This document shows positions 44,017 to 53,349 of a DNA stretch of 64,000 nucleotides, piece by piece; position 1 is the first letter of the stretch; each line of letters begins with the position of its first letter. The DNA is taken from NCBI RefSeq assembly GCF_018283675.1, contig NZ_JAGVRK010000001.1:434001-498000 (forward strand), given 5' to 3'. This stretch comes from Metabacillus flavus. Lineage in GTDB: Bacteria > Bacillota > Bacilli > Bacillales > Bacillaceae. The position numbers were made by a program, and so were the translations under genes. Below the pieces are notes generated by a model. The model was given only the letters and a program-made list of their open reading frames with translations, was not told the DNA's origin and searched no databases.

Positions 44017-44945
44017 GTCTGCAGGAACGTTCATTTTCAGATGGGGAACGGCTGAGGATTCTTGAGACGGCAGCGCAAATCAATCCCGGAATGGGAGAAG
44101 AAATTGCGTCCTACGGCGTGCCTGCCCAAGCTGGTCTTCTCACATTGTCCAATAAAATGATGCATTATGTGAAGGAGAAAGACCGCGGGAATGCAGGTAT
44201 GATTATCCGTGATTTGATGAAAAAGCTGGATGAAGCGGATCCGGACCGGGGGAGAGGATCCGGTATCATGACGAAACTGTTCAAAAAATCCCCTTCCTCC
44301 CAGGAACTTCTGTCGAGGTACCATAAAATGAGTGCCCAGTTGGACCGTGTCACGCTGAAGCTTGAAAACAGCAAAAACGTCCTGCTCGCAGACGTTGCGA
44401 TGCTGGATGAATTATTTGCTCAAAATCAGTCCTTTTTTAAGGAATTGAACGTGTATATAGAAGCAGCTGAATTAAAGCTTCGGGAGCTTCAGCAGGAAGT
44501 GATTCCGGAATTGGAGATATCAAAAGACCCGGTGCACAAGCAAAAGGGAGAAGACACCGCCCGCTTTGCTGAGCGGCTGGACCGCCGGCTGTATGATCTG
44601 AAGGTAAGCAGAGAAATCACACGGCAAAGCGCTCCGCAAATCCGGCTTATCCAGCAAACCAATCAGCTGCTGATTGATAAAATCCAATCGTCTATCCTGA
44701 CCGCTATCCCGCTATGGAAAAATCAGATCACGATGGAGTCAGCTATGCTTAGACAAAAGAAAGCGAGAGAGACTCAGGCCGATATGAACCGGATGGAAGA
44801 GGGGGCAGCCGGGAAGCCTTTGAACGACACGAAGGAAGAGCTGCGCAGAAATCTGGAAGACTCGCTGAAAATACAAGAGACAGCCCAATTGCAGAGACAG
44901 GCTGCAGAGGCAGGCCTTGCTGCAGGGCCCTTAACAGAAAAATAA
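44013..44945 (+). CDS. yaaN: TelA-family toxic-anion resistance protein
   Basis: 310 residues, mostly coiled helix; includes SQELLSRYHKMSAQLDRVTL, LLADVAMLDELFAQNQSFFK and AIPLWKNQITMESAMLRQK. TelA/YaaN proteins are linked to tellurite and cell-envelope stress resistance. ATGA overlap with xpaC. A terminator follows at 44955. Confidence 0.9.
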   Translation: MSLQERSFSDGERLRILETAAQINPGMGEEIASYGVPAQAGLLTLSNKMMHYVKEKDRGNAGMIIRDLMKKLDEADPDRGRGSGIMTKLFKKSPSSQELLSRYHKMSAQLDRVTLKLENSKNVLLADVAMLDELFAQNQSFFKELNVYIEAAELKLRELQQEVIPELEISKDPVHKQKGEDTARFAERLDRRLYDLKVSREITRQSAPQIRLIQQTNQLLIDKIQSSILTAIPLWKNQITMESAMLRQKKARETQADMNRMEEGAAGKPLNDTKEELRRNLEDSLKIQETAQLQRQAAEAGLAAGPLTEK

Positions 44946-44954
44946 AGATGTGTG

Positions 44955-44996
44955 AATCGAGTGTGAAGCCGCATAGTTTATCACTCGATTTTTTTA
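44955..44996 (+). terminator. Terminator of xpaC-telA
   Basis: AATCGAGTG / CACTCGATT followed by TTTTTT. Confidence 0.8.
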
Positions 44997-45079
44997 AAGT
45001 GAAAGCTAGTGCTTTATATGGATATTTAAGGAATATTAATGGTATAATTATCCTGTATTCTTAGAATAATTGCACATGT

Positions 45080-46201
45080 TTAAGGCGCAGGCAAAGCAAT
45101 GGTAAACGTGGTAAGATTCTCGTCTGACGCACACGTAATGGAGCCTCCATGCTTTTCTACGATTTTTTTGCATACAAAGAGTCCTATTCCGGTACCGAGT
45201 TCTTTAGTTGTGAAGAAGGGTTCGAAGATGTTTTTAATGTTTTCAGCCGGAATGGCAGGACCATTGTTTGAAATGGAAATGATCGCCTGTCCGTTCTCCT
45301 TGCAGCCGTTGATAAGGAGGTTTCGAGGCTTCTCTTTATACTTTAATGCATCAATGGAATTAATAAAAAGATTAAGCAAAACCTGCTTCAGCTCATCCCG
45401 GTAAGTGGAAATAACCAAATCATTTTCCATCCGGCTGATCACATTCACATCTGTATCCACAATGCTAGGATAGGTAAGCTCGCGTATATCCTCAAAAAGC
45501 TTCGAAATCGAAGAATCTTCCTTTTCCGTTCCGTTAAAATCTGCTTTCGACGTATGAAGAAATTGAGTAATCCGGAAGTTCAGCTGATTAAGCTCGTGAT
45601 TGATGATATCAAGATATTGGAAGTTTGGGTAGTCATTCCTTAATAGCTTGATAAACCCCATAACGGATGTGAGAGGATTCCGGAATTCATGGACAAAGCT
45701 TGAGGACATCTGTCCGAGCAGCGCCAGCTTGTCCTTATGATTTTCATGTATATACGTGTTTTTTTCGCTTAATTCCTGGTTTTTCAGATTCGTATATTTC
45801 GTCACCGCATGGTAACAAAATAAGTCGAACTGATGATTAATGTGGTCAATAAAGAATTGCAGATCCTTAACGGGTATCTGGGAATCAAAGATATTCCGGA
45901 TGATGATGCTTCTCCCTGCATTAACGTTGAACACAAAGTCGCCAATATTCACATTGGCTTCCAGACGCTCATTTGCCACCTTAAAGGCCAGCTCCTGAAT
46001 GCCTTCCTCAGAAATATTGCCCACAATCGCATGTTTAATCAAAGAAAACATGGCCGACCCATTCTCCTTAATTTTTCCCTTGTGAGGATCCACTTGACCG
46101 ATGAAAATCGTCTCATGCCATTCATTTAAAAAGACAGACTGCTGCTCATCCAGAAAGCGAACCAAAAGTTTTTTGTGTGATTCAAGTAATGACCGTTTCA
46201 T
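45080..46201 (-). CDS. Orphan soluble histidine kinase (HisK_N type)
   Basis: 373 residues, no membrane helix. N-terminal sensor (about 10-130: LVRFLDEQQSVFLNEWHE...) resembles the HisK_N domain of Bacillus sporulation-type kinases. HisKA with His171 in SSFVHEFRNPLTSVMGF; HATPase with NLFINSIDAL, ISNNGPAIP and GTGIGLFVCKKIVE. No response regulator nearby, so input to the Spo0 phosphorelay is likely but not shown. Monocistronic. Confidence 0.87.
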   Translation of the reverse strand: MKRSLLESHKKLLVRFLDEQQSVFLNEWHETIFIGQVDPHKGKIKENGSAMFSLIKHAIVGNISEEGIQELAFKVANERLEANVNIGDFVFNVNAGRSIIIRNIFDSQIPVKDLQFFIDHINHQFDLFCYHAVTKYTNLKNQELSEKNTYIHENHKDKLALLGQMSSSFVHEFRNPLTSVMGFIKLLRNDYPNFQYLDIINHELNQLNFRITQFLHTSKADFNGTEKEDSSISKLFEDIRELTYPSIVDTDVNVISRMENDLVISTYRDELKQVLLNLFINSIDALKYKEKPRNLLINGCKENGQAIISISNNGPAIPAENIKNIFEPFFTTKELGTGIGLFVCKKIVEKHGGSITCASDENLTTFTIALPAP

Positions 46202-46324
46202 AGTTTCTCCTCATTTCGCAGGATAGTCCTCTATTACTTTCGGAATAATTAGTTTATAAAGCTTTTCGACAAAAATAGCAAAACTCCTTCTTTGCGAGCG
46301 AATGTGCGTGTGCTTGAAAAAATA

Positions 46325-46371
46325 GAAAAAAGCAGAATCGGTCCAAATACATGAACGGTTCTGCTTTTTTT
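46325..46371. terminator. Bidirectional terminator
   Basis: AAAAGCAGAA-CGG / CCG-TTCTGCTTTT with T-runs on both strands, downstream of the protease gene. Confidence 0.75.
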
Positions 46372-46381
46372 GCGGGAAAAA

Positions 46382-47659
46382 TTAAGGTGTCTCAATCAAT
46401 GCTTCATCTTCTTCAATCGTTTCTTCTTCAAAATCTTCATCCTGAGTAAGAGGATCCGTGTACATGTCCTCATCCTCTTCTAAATCTTCTTCAGGAATCT
46501 CTGTATAAACATCTTCCGGAACCTCTTCGGTGTATGGATCTTCATACTCCCCAGAGGAAGGTGGTACCTCTGTATCCACTTCTGGATATGCTTCCCTGTC
46601 ATCATAGGTTTCTTCTTCTTCGTAATAAGGATCTTCATAGCTGTCATCTTCTTCAGCAGTATAATCATCATATTCCTCGGTATAATCGCCGCCGTCAAAG
46701 TAAAATTCGCTATCATCGTAAAGATCCTGGTAGAAGTAAGTTCCTTCGTCTGTATAAAATAAACTGGTTATTTCCTCTTCCGTCATTGGATTGCTGACCC
46801 AATCATGGATGATGGACATCACTTTAAACAGCGGAATACTGAATCCAATGGTAGCCTCTTCACCATGGCGGGCTGAATTAATTGCAATTACTCTTTCCGT
46901 TTTTCCGTCCAGGAGCGGACCGCCGCTGCTGCCTGGAGCAATTGGTGCTGAAATTTGATAGATTCCCTCGTACGTATGGGGTTCAATGTAGAACGTTCGG
47001 TTCACACCGCTGATATTACCAGTGGTAGCAGTATTTTCGAAGCCTTGCGGACTGCCAAGGGCAATTACTTCGTCGCCAAGTTTTGACTCATTCGTCTCTT
47101 CAAGCTCAAGAGGAGTCCGCCCGGCTAAACTGTCTACCCGTATGATGGCAATATCAATTTCATTGCTATAGCCAATCACGGTTCCATTATGGTCTTTTCC
47201 TTCATTATCCCTGATTGTCAGGTACAGAGCTCCTTCTGCAACGTGGGCATTCGTTAAGACGTCTCCTTTATTATTAATTAAAAACCCTGAGCCCTGTGAA
47301 TATTCACTTAGAATGGTAAACACTTTTGGCTGTGCGTCATCAATTATTTGTGACAATTCTTTTGCCGGCTTTGGTGTTTCTTTTTTTACAGGTGGTGCTT
47401 CGGTATTTTTAATGCTTGTCGGTTTTACATCATTATTTTTCACATTCTCTGTTGGAGCATTACTGACCTTTAGTTCCTTGGCGGCTGTCTCGCGATTTGT
47501 AAGTTCCATATATAGAGCAGTGAAAACACCAGCGCAAATACACATAGATAAAATCAGCAGAGTCAGAAGCTTATAAGGTTTGCCTTTCAAGGAATGTCCG
47601 CAATGAGGACAATATTTTGAACGTTCCATGATAGCTGTTCCACAACTTTTACAATACAT
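46382..47659 (-). CDS. Zinc-ribbon membrane-anchored trypsin-like protease with acidic tail
   Basis: 425 residues. Zinc ribbon with Cys3, Cys6, Cys17 and Cys20 in the cytoplasm; membrane helix about 31-51; linker; trypsin-like domain about 105-290 with His139 (LTNAHVAEG), Asp169 (NEIDIAIIRVD) and Ser245 (APGSSGGPL); then about 130 residues dominated by Asp, Glu and Tyr up to the C-terminus. There is no PDZ domain, unlike HtrA. The acidic tail would face outside and could bind calcium or cationic partners. Monocistronic. Confidence 0.88.
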   Translation of the reverse strand: MYCKSCGTAIMERSKYCPHCGHSLKGKPYKLLTLLILSMCICAGVFTALYMELTNRETAAKELKVSNAPTENVKNNDVKPTSIKNTEAPPVKKETPKPAKELSQIIDDAQPKVFTILSEYSQGSGFLINNKGDVLTNAHVAEGALYLTIRDNEGKDHNGTVIGYSNEIDIAIIRVDSLAGRTPLELEETNESKLGDEVIALGSPQGFENTATTGNISGVNRTFYIEPHTYEGIYQISAPIAPGSSGGPLLDGKTERVIAINSARHGEEATIGFSIPLFKVMSIIHDWVSNPMTEEEITSLFYTDEGTYFYQDLYDDSEFYFDGGDYTEEYDDYTAEEDDSYEDPYYEEEETYDDREAYPEVDTEVPPSSGEYEDPYTEEVPEDVYTEIPEEDLEEDEDMYTDPLTQDEDFEEETIEEDEALIETP

Positions 47660-47757
47660 AGCTACTCTCCTTTTAGGACTATTAGACTATTAGTAGTTTA
47701 GTGTTTTATGGGATATTTTTCAATATGATTCTATTAATTGTTTCTCTTTTTTAAAAT

Positions 47758-47944
47758 TTGGCTGTGTTAAAACATGGTGTTGATTTTTTGACACCTGTTG
47801 ATTGGAGCGGAAGGCGTGAGACTCCAGCGGGAGCAGCGGGACAGGTGAGACCCCGCAGTCGCAAAGCGGCGAGGAGGCTCACCGCCCGCCCCGCGGAAAG
47901 CGAACGCCTGCAGTGGAAATCAGCAGCCAAGTCTAACATAGCTT
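47758..47944 (+). repeat. Dispersed Bacillus-type repeat, copy C (complete)
   Basis: Begins TTGGCTGTGTTAAAACATGG and ends AAGTCTAACATAGC, with the GC-rich core GAGACTCCAGCGGGAGCAGC and GGACAGGTGAGACCCC. Ends are imperfect inverted repeats, so the element can fold on itself. It is the most complete of five copies in the window. Confidence 0.85.
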
Positions 47945-47978
47945 AAAATTTAGTAATCCAAAAATAAATTTCCGCTTT

Positions 47979-48007
47979 TTGCACCTTAAAGCATCTGCTC
48001 TTATAAT
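47979..48007 (+). promoter_or_regulatory. Sigma-A promoter of recQ
   Basis: TTGCAC (47979-47984), 17-bp spacer and TATAAT (48002-48007). Confidence 0.6.
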
Positions 48008-48039
48008 GGAGAAAGAAGATTAGAGAGAGGATGAAGGCA

Positions 48040-50172
48040 ATGCTTCAACAGGCTCGATCACTGCTCGAAAAGCATTACGGATATTCGGCATTCCGGAACG
48101 GACAGGAGCAGGCGATTCAATCGGCGCTAGAAGGAAATGATACGCTTTGCGTCATGCCGACGGGAGGCGGGAAGTCCATTTGTTACCAGATTCCTGCCCT
48201 TATTTTTCACGGAACGACACTCGTCATTTCTCCGCTTATTTCCCTCATGAAGGATCAGGTGGATGCGCTTTTGCAAGCTGGCATTTCAGCGGCTTACATA
48301 AACAGCTCGCTTTCAGCAGCGGATGTTCATGATCGCATCATGAAAGCAAAGCAGGGGGAATACCGGCTGCTTTACATCGCTCCGGAGCGGCTTGAATCCT
48401 ATGAGTTTATGAATCAGCTGATGGAGCTTTCCATACCGCTTGTCGCCGTGGATGAAGCCCACTGTATTTCGCAGTGGGGGCACGATTTCCGTCCAAGCTA
48501 TCAGCGGATTCAGCGAATGATCACCCAGCTTCCGGTAAAACCGGTAGTAATGGCTCTGACGGCAACAGCAACCCCGAAGGTTCGCGAGGATATTTGCCAG
48601 TCACTGCATATAGATGAGAATCACTCTATCCTGACCGGTTTTGCACGGGAGAATCTATCTTTTTCCGTCGTAAAAGGACAGGACCGCCTTCCCTATTTAA
48701 AGGATTTTTTGAAAAAAAATGAAACAGAATCAGGCATCATCTATGCGGCAACAAGAAAAAATGTGGACCAGCTCCATGATCTATTAAACAAAAACGGAAT
48801 TCGTGTTTCGAAATATCATGCCGGGATGAGCGATGAGGACAGAATAAGCGGCCAGGAGGATTTTCTTCTCGACCGGACGTCCGTTATGGTGGCAACCTCC
48901 GCGTTTGGAATGGGTATCGATAAATCCAACATCCGGTATGTCGTCCATTATCAGCTTCCGAAAAACATGGAAAGCTATTATCAGGAAGCTGGCCGTGCTG
49001 GACGGGACGGACTTGATAGTGAATGCATTCTTCTCTACTCCCCGCAGGATGTTCAGGTTCAGCGGTTTCTCATTGATCAGTCAAGCGACCGGATGCGCAT
49101 GCCGCAGGAGCTCGAGAAGCTTCAGCTTATGGTGGATTATTGCCATACGGAAAACTGTCTTCAGAGGAAAATTGTTCAGTATTTCAGTGAGATGGACATG
49201 CCTCCATGCGGCCGCTGCGGCAACTGTACGGATTCGAGGGAGAGCCGGGACGTGACAAAAGAGGCGCAAATGGTGCTGTCCTGTGTAATCCGTATGGGGC
49301 AGAAGCGTTTTGGAAAAGCACTTGTTGCACAGGTGCTAACCGGTTCTCAAAATAGAAAGGTAATCGACCTTGGCCTTAACCAGCTTCCCACCTACGGAAT
49401 CATGAAGGATAAAAGTGCAAAGGAAGTTACCTCATTTATTGAGTTCCTCATTTCACAGGATTTGATTGGGGTGGAGCATGGCACGTATCCGCTGATTTAT
49501 GTGAACCCGGGTGGCAAGGACGTACTAATGGGGAACATGCCTGTTCAGAGGAAAGAGGCTGTACAGACGAAGACGCTTGCTGCAGGAGATCCGCTGTTCG
49601 AGGAGCTTCGTTCAGTAAGGAAATCGCTGGCGGAGCAGGAAAAAGTGCCGCCGTTCGTTATTTTTTCCGATACGTCTTTGAAGGATATGTGTGTAAAGCA
49701 GCCTGAAACCGACGAAGCATTCCTGCAGGTTTCAGGAGTTGGACAGCATAAAGCTGACAAGTATGGGAAGGCTTTTATTCAAGCGATTTTCCAGTTTAAA
49801 GAACAGAATCCGGAGTACAAAAGCGAGCTGGAAGAGGATGCCCCGCCTAAAAAAACGATACGCAAACTAACCGGGAACTCCCACTTGGAAACCCTCCAGC
49901 TGTTTAAAGAGGGAAAAGAATTCAAGGACATTGCTGAAGAAAGAGAAATCTCCATCCAAACGGTCGAGAACCATTTGCTTAAATGCTTAGAAGCAGGAGA
50001 AATCATTCAGCATGAAGAATTCGTTCCAATGAGGTACAGGGAGCAGATTGAACAAGCCATCCAGGAAGCGGGCACGGATCGGCTTAAACCAATCAAAGAG
50101 CTTCTCCCTGAAGAGATCAGCTATTTTATAATTAAAGCCTTTCTTGTTTTGAAAAAAATGGAGCCTGCATAA
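48040..50172 (+). CDS. recQ: RecQ-family ATP-dependent DNA helicase
   Basis: 710 residues from ATG 48040 (9 nt after GAGAGAGG; ATG 48031 is too close to it). Helicase core with MPTGGGKSICYQ, VDEAHCISQWGHDFRPSY and YYQEAGRAGRDG; zinc-binding region with CxxxxC...CGRCGNC; winged helix; HRDC domain near 500-580; a C-terminal helix-turn-helix (DIAEEREISIQTVENHLLK). Full length for the Bacillus RecQ type. Followed 16 bp later by an ABM-domain gene. Confidence 0.95.
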   Translation: MLQQARSLLEKHYGYSAFRNGQEQAIQSALEGNDTLCVMPTGGGKSICYQIPALIFHGTTLVISPLISLMKDQVDALLQAGISAAYINSSLSAADVHDRIMKAKQGEYRLLYIAPERLESYEFMNQLMELSIPLVAVDEAHCISQWGHDFRPSYQRIQRMITQLPVKPVVMALTATATPKVREDICQSLHIDENHSILTGFARENLSFSVVKGQDRLPYLKDFLKKNETESGIIYAATRKNVDQLHDLLNKNGIRVSKYHAGMSDEDRISGQEDFLLDRTSVMVATSAFGMGIDKSNIRYVVHYQLPKNMESYYQEAGRAGRDGLDSECILLYSPQDVQVQRFLIDQSSDRMRMPQELEKLQLMVDYCHTENCLQRKIVQYFSEMDMPPCGRCGNCTDSRESRDVTKEAQMVLSCVIRMGQKRFGKALVAQVLTGSQNRKVIDLGLNQLPTYGIMKDKSAKEVTSFIEFLISQDLIGVEHGTYPLIYVNPGGKDVLMGNMPVQRKEAVQTKTLAAGDPLFEELRSVRKSLAEQEKVPPFVIFSDTSLKDMCVKQPETDEAFLQVSGVGQHKADKYGKAFIQAIFQFKEQNPEYKSELEEDAPPKKTIRKLTGNSHLETLQLFKEGKEFKDIAEEREISIQTVENHLLKCLEAGEIIQHEEFVPMRYREQIEQAIQEAGTDRLKPIKELLPEEISYFIIKAFLVLKKMEPA

Positions 50173-50188
50173 TAGCGGAGGGATGAAG

Positions 50189-50494
50189 ATGGACAGATTC
50201 GGTTTGTTCGGAAAATTGATGGCAAAAGAAGGGCATGGTGAGCAGCTCGCCGCCATTCTATTAGAAGCCTCACATGCAATGAAAGAAGTAACAGGCTGCG
50301 AACTGTATGTCGTCAGTGCAGCTGAAAACGAACCCGATGCTGTCATGGTGTACGAAGTCTGGATAAATCAAGAAGCGCACCAGGCATCTCTGAAACTTGA
50401 GGCAACGCAAAATCTTATTAAGCAGGCGAAGCCAATCATTGCAGGTATGGAAAGAATCAGTACATTGAAGCCGATTGGAGGCAAGGGGCTCTAA
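50189..50494 (+). CDS. Antibiotic biosynthesis monooxygenase (ABM) domain protein
   Basis: 101 residues, dimeric ferredoxin-like fold; starts MDRFGLFGKLMAKEGHGEQL and has MVYEVWINQEAHQASL. ATG 50189 is 6 nt after GGAGGG. Probably cotranscribed with recQ. Substrate unknown. Confidence 0.85.
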   Translation: MDRFGLFGKLMAKEGHGEQLAAILLEASHAMKEVTGCELYVVSAAENEPDAVMVYEVWINQEAHQASLKLEATQNLIKQAKPIIAGMERISTLKPIGGKGL

Positions 50495-50527
50495 AACGGA
50501 GCCTTTATGCAGGATATTCGAATTGGA

Positions 50528-50573
50528 AACCCAAGAACGCTCGCTTTAAGAGTGAACCTGGGTTTTATTTTTT
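50528..50573 (+). terminator. Terminator after the ABM gene
   Basis: AAACCC...CTC and GAG...GGGTTT arms, followed by TATTTTTT. Confidence 0.6.
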
Positions 50574-50592
50574 GCTCAAGGATGTTTTTTAA

Positions 50593-50720
50593 TAGCGGAA
50601 GGTGGGAGACTCCAGCAGGAGCAGCGGGACAGGTGAGACCCCGCAGGCGCTCGGCGCAGAGGATGCTCACCGCCCGCCCCGCTGGCCGCTAGGCATCCTG
50701 CAGCAGAAATCAGCCATAAC
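50593..50720 (+). repeat. Dispersed Bacillus-type repeat, copy D
   Basis: AGCGGAAGGTGGGAGACTCC... to ...CAGCAGAAATCAGCC, homologous to the core and right end of copy C. Left end missing. Confidence 0.75.
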
Positions 50721-50850
50721 CCGTCCAAATTCAAACTGGAAAGTTCTCGGAAATAGCCTTAAAAACCACTTTTGAACAGTTCCTTATTTAGTAGACAACT
50801 TGTGACAGTATTCTCTTATAGTAGACATGCTGAAAATAAATCGATATGAT

Positions 50851-50868
50851 ATTGAATGAACATTCAAT
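50851..50868 (+). promoter_or_regulatory. TetR-type operator 1
   Basis: ATTGAATGAACATTCAAT has 8-bp perfect inverted arms around a 2-bp centre. It covers the region just upstream of the TetR ribosome binding site, so autorepression is likely. Confidence 0.75.
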
Positions 50869-50890
50869 CAAGAAAGAGGTGATTCACTGC

Positions 50891-51460
50891 TTGGGCCAAA
50901 CAGAAGGAAAACATGGCTCTATCCTGAGAGCTACATTGGAGCTGATCTCTGAGCATGGGTTTCATGGGACATCCATGTCAAAGGTAGCGAAAAGGGCAGG
51001 GGTAAGCGCAGGGATTATCTATCATTATTTCAGCAATAAAGATGAGCTGATCAATGAATTATATATTGGAGTAAAACGGAATTTTTCGGAGATGATTATT
51101 AAGAGGCTGGATGAAAGCCAGTCATTGAGAAAGCAGATCCGGGAGCTTGTGAAAAGCACGATTGAAGTATCTGTCCGCCGTCCGGAAGAGATGCTGTTTA
51201 TGGAGCAGTTTTTGCAATCGCCATACAATCGTCCCCAAATTCAGGAGACCGTTAATACATACTACGAGCCCATTATGAATGTCTTTAAAAAAGCAAAACA
51301 GGAACAGATCATCAAGCCTCTTCCTGATCCGGTTATTTTCGCCCTTACGCTGGATGTCGCTGTTTCCCTCGCAAAGCAGCATGATGCAGGGACACTTCAA
51401 ATGGATGACGTGCTGATTGAGAAAGTGACGGAGGCTTGCTGGGAAGCTATAAGACAATGA
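50891..51460 (+). CDS. TetR-family transcriptional repressor
   Basis: 189 residues from TTG 50891 (AAGAGGT 10 nt upstream). A start at ATG 50846 would lie across operator 1. N-terminal HTH: SILRATLELISEHGFHGTSM and AGVSAGIIYHYFSNKDEL. The ligand-binding part is not recognisable. The same palindrome lies before this gene and before the next, a reductase, so the two are probably coregulated. Confidence 0.9.
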   Translation: MGQTEGKHGSILRATLELISEHGFHGTSMSKVAKRAGVSAGIIYHYFSNKDELINELYIGVKRNFSEMIIKRLDESQSLRKQIRELVKSTIEVSVRRPEEMLFMEQFLQSPYNRPQIQETVNTYYEPIMNVFKKAKQEQIIKPLPDPVIFALTLDVAVSLAKQHDAGTLQMDDVLIEKVTEACWEAIRQ

Positions 51461-51472
51461 CAATAAATATTT

Positions 51473-51490
51473 GTTGAATGAACGTTCAAT
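51473..51490 (+). promoter_or_regulatory. TetR-type operator 2
   Basis: GTTGAATGAACGTTCAAT matches operator 1 at nearly all positions. It lies between tetR and the reductase gene, 27 bp before the latter's start. Confidence 0.72.
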
Positions 51491-51516
51491 GTGTAAATGA
51501 AATGAGGAAGTAAATT

Positions 51517-52548
51517 ATGAAAAAAACAGTACTGGTTACAGGAGGAACAGGCTATGTTGCCTCATGGCTTGTAAAAGAACTGCTGGAAGACGGACATAAC
51601 GTTAGAATTACGGTCCGCGATCAATCAAAAACGGTGAATTACAGACATCTGCTTGAAGTGGAGAAGAATTCGACGGGGAGTCTTGAGGTTTATCAAGCAA
51701 ATCTGCTCAGAGAAGGAAGCTTTGATGAAGCCGTTGACGGCTGCGAATATGTCTTCCACACAGCCTCTCCCTTTTTCATCAGCGGGTTCCGTGATGCCAG
51801 AGTAGACTTGATTAAGCCTGCTCAAGAAGGTACTCGCAACGTTCTGGGTTCTGTAAATAAGTTTGATTCAGTTAGAAGAGTGATCCTTACAAGCAGTGCC
51901 GTAGCCATTTTCGGCGATAACGCCGATATGGACGGAAAGCCGGCCTTTACGGAAAGAGACTGGAACACAACGAGCTCTGTCACCCACCAGCCATACAGCT
52001 ATTCAAAGACGATTGCGGAAAAAGAGGCTTGGGAGCTGGCAGAAAAACAAGACAGATGGGACTTGATTACGATTAATCCTACCTTCGTTCTTGGGCCATC
52101 ACTCGCAAAACGAACCGATTCCACAAGCATTGCGACCATTCTTGATTTGCTGAAAGGAAAATACAAGACCGGTGTGCCGCGCCTTGTAAATGGGGTTGTG
52201 GATGTCAGGGATGTCGCCAAAGCACATAAGCTTGCCGCGTTTATGAACACGGCTTCCGGACGTTTTCTCCTTTCCAATGAAGAAGCGACCCTGCTTGACA
52301 TGGCAAAGGTGCTGGAAAAGAACTTTCCTAAGCAATATCCCCTTCCAAAATGGGAAGTCCCGAAGCCGCTCATATGGCTGCTGGCACCAAAAATCGGACT
52401 GACTCGCCCCTATGTCTCCAAAAACGTTGGGATTCCGGCGAAATTTGATCACAGTAAGAGCGTACGTGAGCTAGGATTGACTTATAGAAGCCTTGAAACC
52501 ACGCTCGTTGATCAAAAAGAGCAAATGGATGAGGATGGGTTAATTTAA
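51517..52548 (+). CDS. NAD(P)-dependent epimerase/dehydratase (dihydroflavonol reductase-like)
   Basis: 343 residues, extended SDR. N-terminal VTGGTGYVASWL binds the cofactor; RDQSKTVNYRHLLEVEK and VFHTASPF, Ser in LTSSAVAIFG, and YSYSKTIAEKEAW (Tyr-x-x-x-Lys) are the family marks of aldehyde/flavanone-type reductases. AGGAAG before ATG 51517. Likely controlled by the adjacent TetR. Physiological substrate unknown, perhaps a toxic aldehyde. Confidence 0.88.
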   Translation: MKKTVLVTGGTGYVASWLVKELLEDGHNVRITVRDQSKTVNYRHLLEVEKNSTGSLEVYQANLLREGSFDEAVDGCEYVFHTASPFFISGFRDARVDLIKPAQEGTRNVLGSVNKFDSVRRVILTSSAVAIFGDNADMDGKPAFTERDWNTTSSVTHQPYSYSKTIAEKEAWELAEKQDRWDLITINPTFVLGPSLAKRTDSTSIATILDLLKGKYKTGVPRLVNGVVDVRDVAKAHKLAAFMNTASGRFLLSNEEATLLDMAKVLEKNFPKQYPLPKWEVPKPLIWLLAPKIGLTRPYVSKNVGIPAKFDHSKSVRELGLTYRSLETTLVDQKEQMDEDGLI

Positions 52549-52556
52549 AAATTGAT

Positions 52557-52602
52557 GGATGGAATTCAAACAGTTCAAGCTGTTTTGAGTTCCATCCTTT
52601 TT
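52557..52602 (+). terminator. Terminator after the reductase
   Basis: GGATGGAATTCAAACAG pairs with CTGTTTTGAGTTCCATCC, followed by TTTTT. Confidence 0.85.
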
Positions 52603-52627
52603 GCTAATTAAATGCTAAAGCATGTGC

Positions 52628-53104
52628 TTATTTAAATGCCGCTTGTCCAGAAATCGGCTCCGCAACAGAGGAAGTACGGCTTTTCACCACATACGTTTTT
52701 ACCATCATGTCGTGCAGTGCTTGTTTCCGGCTGGTGAATCCGGCCATAATGAAGCCTATATACAGAACGAACCCGCTAACCGAAAAGGATAAATACCTGA
52801 GGATTGACTTTCCAATCGTTAATTTTTCACCATGTTCATTAACAATTTTCAATCCAAGCAATTTTTTTCCTATAGTGCCCTGCCAGGAAGTTACCGGCAA
52901 GATGATAAAGTAGGCGAGAGCAACAATGTATTCTGCTGCGTAAATCAAGATGACAGGAGTTATACTCTGCGGCGGTTCTCCAAATATCATCGGTAAAAAT
53001 GGAATGAAGAAAACGGTAAACAAAATTGCAGTGTCAATCAATAATGCCGCGGTTCTAATCCAAAATCCTCCGTACTTTACTGTGTGATTCATGTCCAAAT
53101 ACAC
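52628..53104 (-). CDS. RDD-family membrane protein
   Basis: 158 residues, three to four helices. RDD marks: GGFWIRTAALLIDTAIL (Arg...Asp), TSWQGTIGKKLLGLKIVNEHGEKLT and KQALHDMMVKTYVV. Start GTG 53104 with AAGGAAGG 5 nt upstream, or ATG 53092. Function of the family is mostly unknown; some transport Na+ or organic cations. Confidence 0.85.
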   Translation of the reverse strand: MYLDMNHTVKYGGFWIRTAALLIDTAILFTVFFIPFLPMIFGEPPQSITPVILIYAAEYIVALAYFIILPVTSWQGTIGKKLLGLKIVNEHGEKLTIGKSILRYLSFSVSGFVLYIGFIMAGFTSRKQALHDMMVKTYVVKSRTSSVAEPISGQAAFK

Positions 53105-53349
53105 TCATTCCTTCCTTTTTAGGTAATTATTTCAAATTACTGATTTTATTTACCCGCATGCTTCAGCGTCTAAACGACCACTTTCGATGAAGTCCTGCAA
53201 AACTATTACATAACAGAAAAATATTTTTGCATCTATAATAAAACAGGCAGGAATATTGACTAAATATTCAGTATATATAAAGAATATCAGTGAATGAGTC
53301 CTTATTCACTTTTGTATATAGATATTTAGATGGATAACGGGGGATGTGC

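Noticed and set aside
50846-50890. ATG 50846 start for the TetR gene
   Set aside because: It would place operator 1 and the ribosome site inside the coding region.
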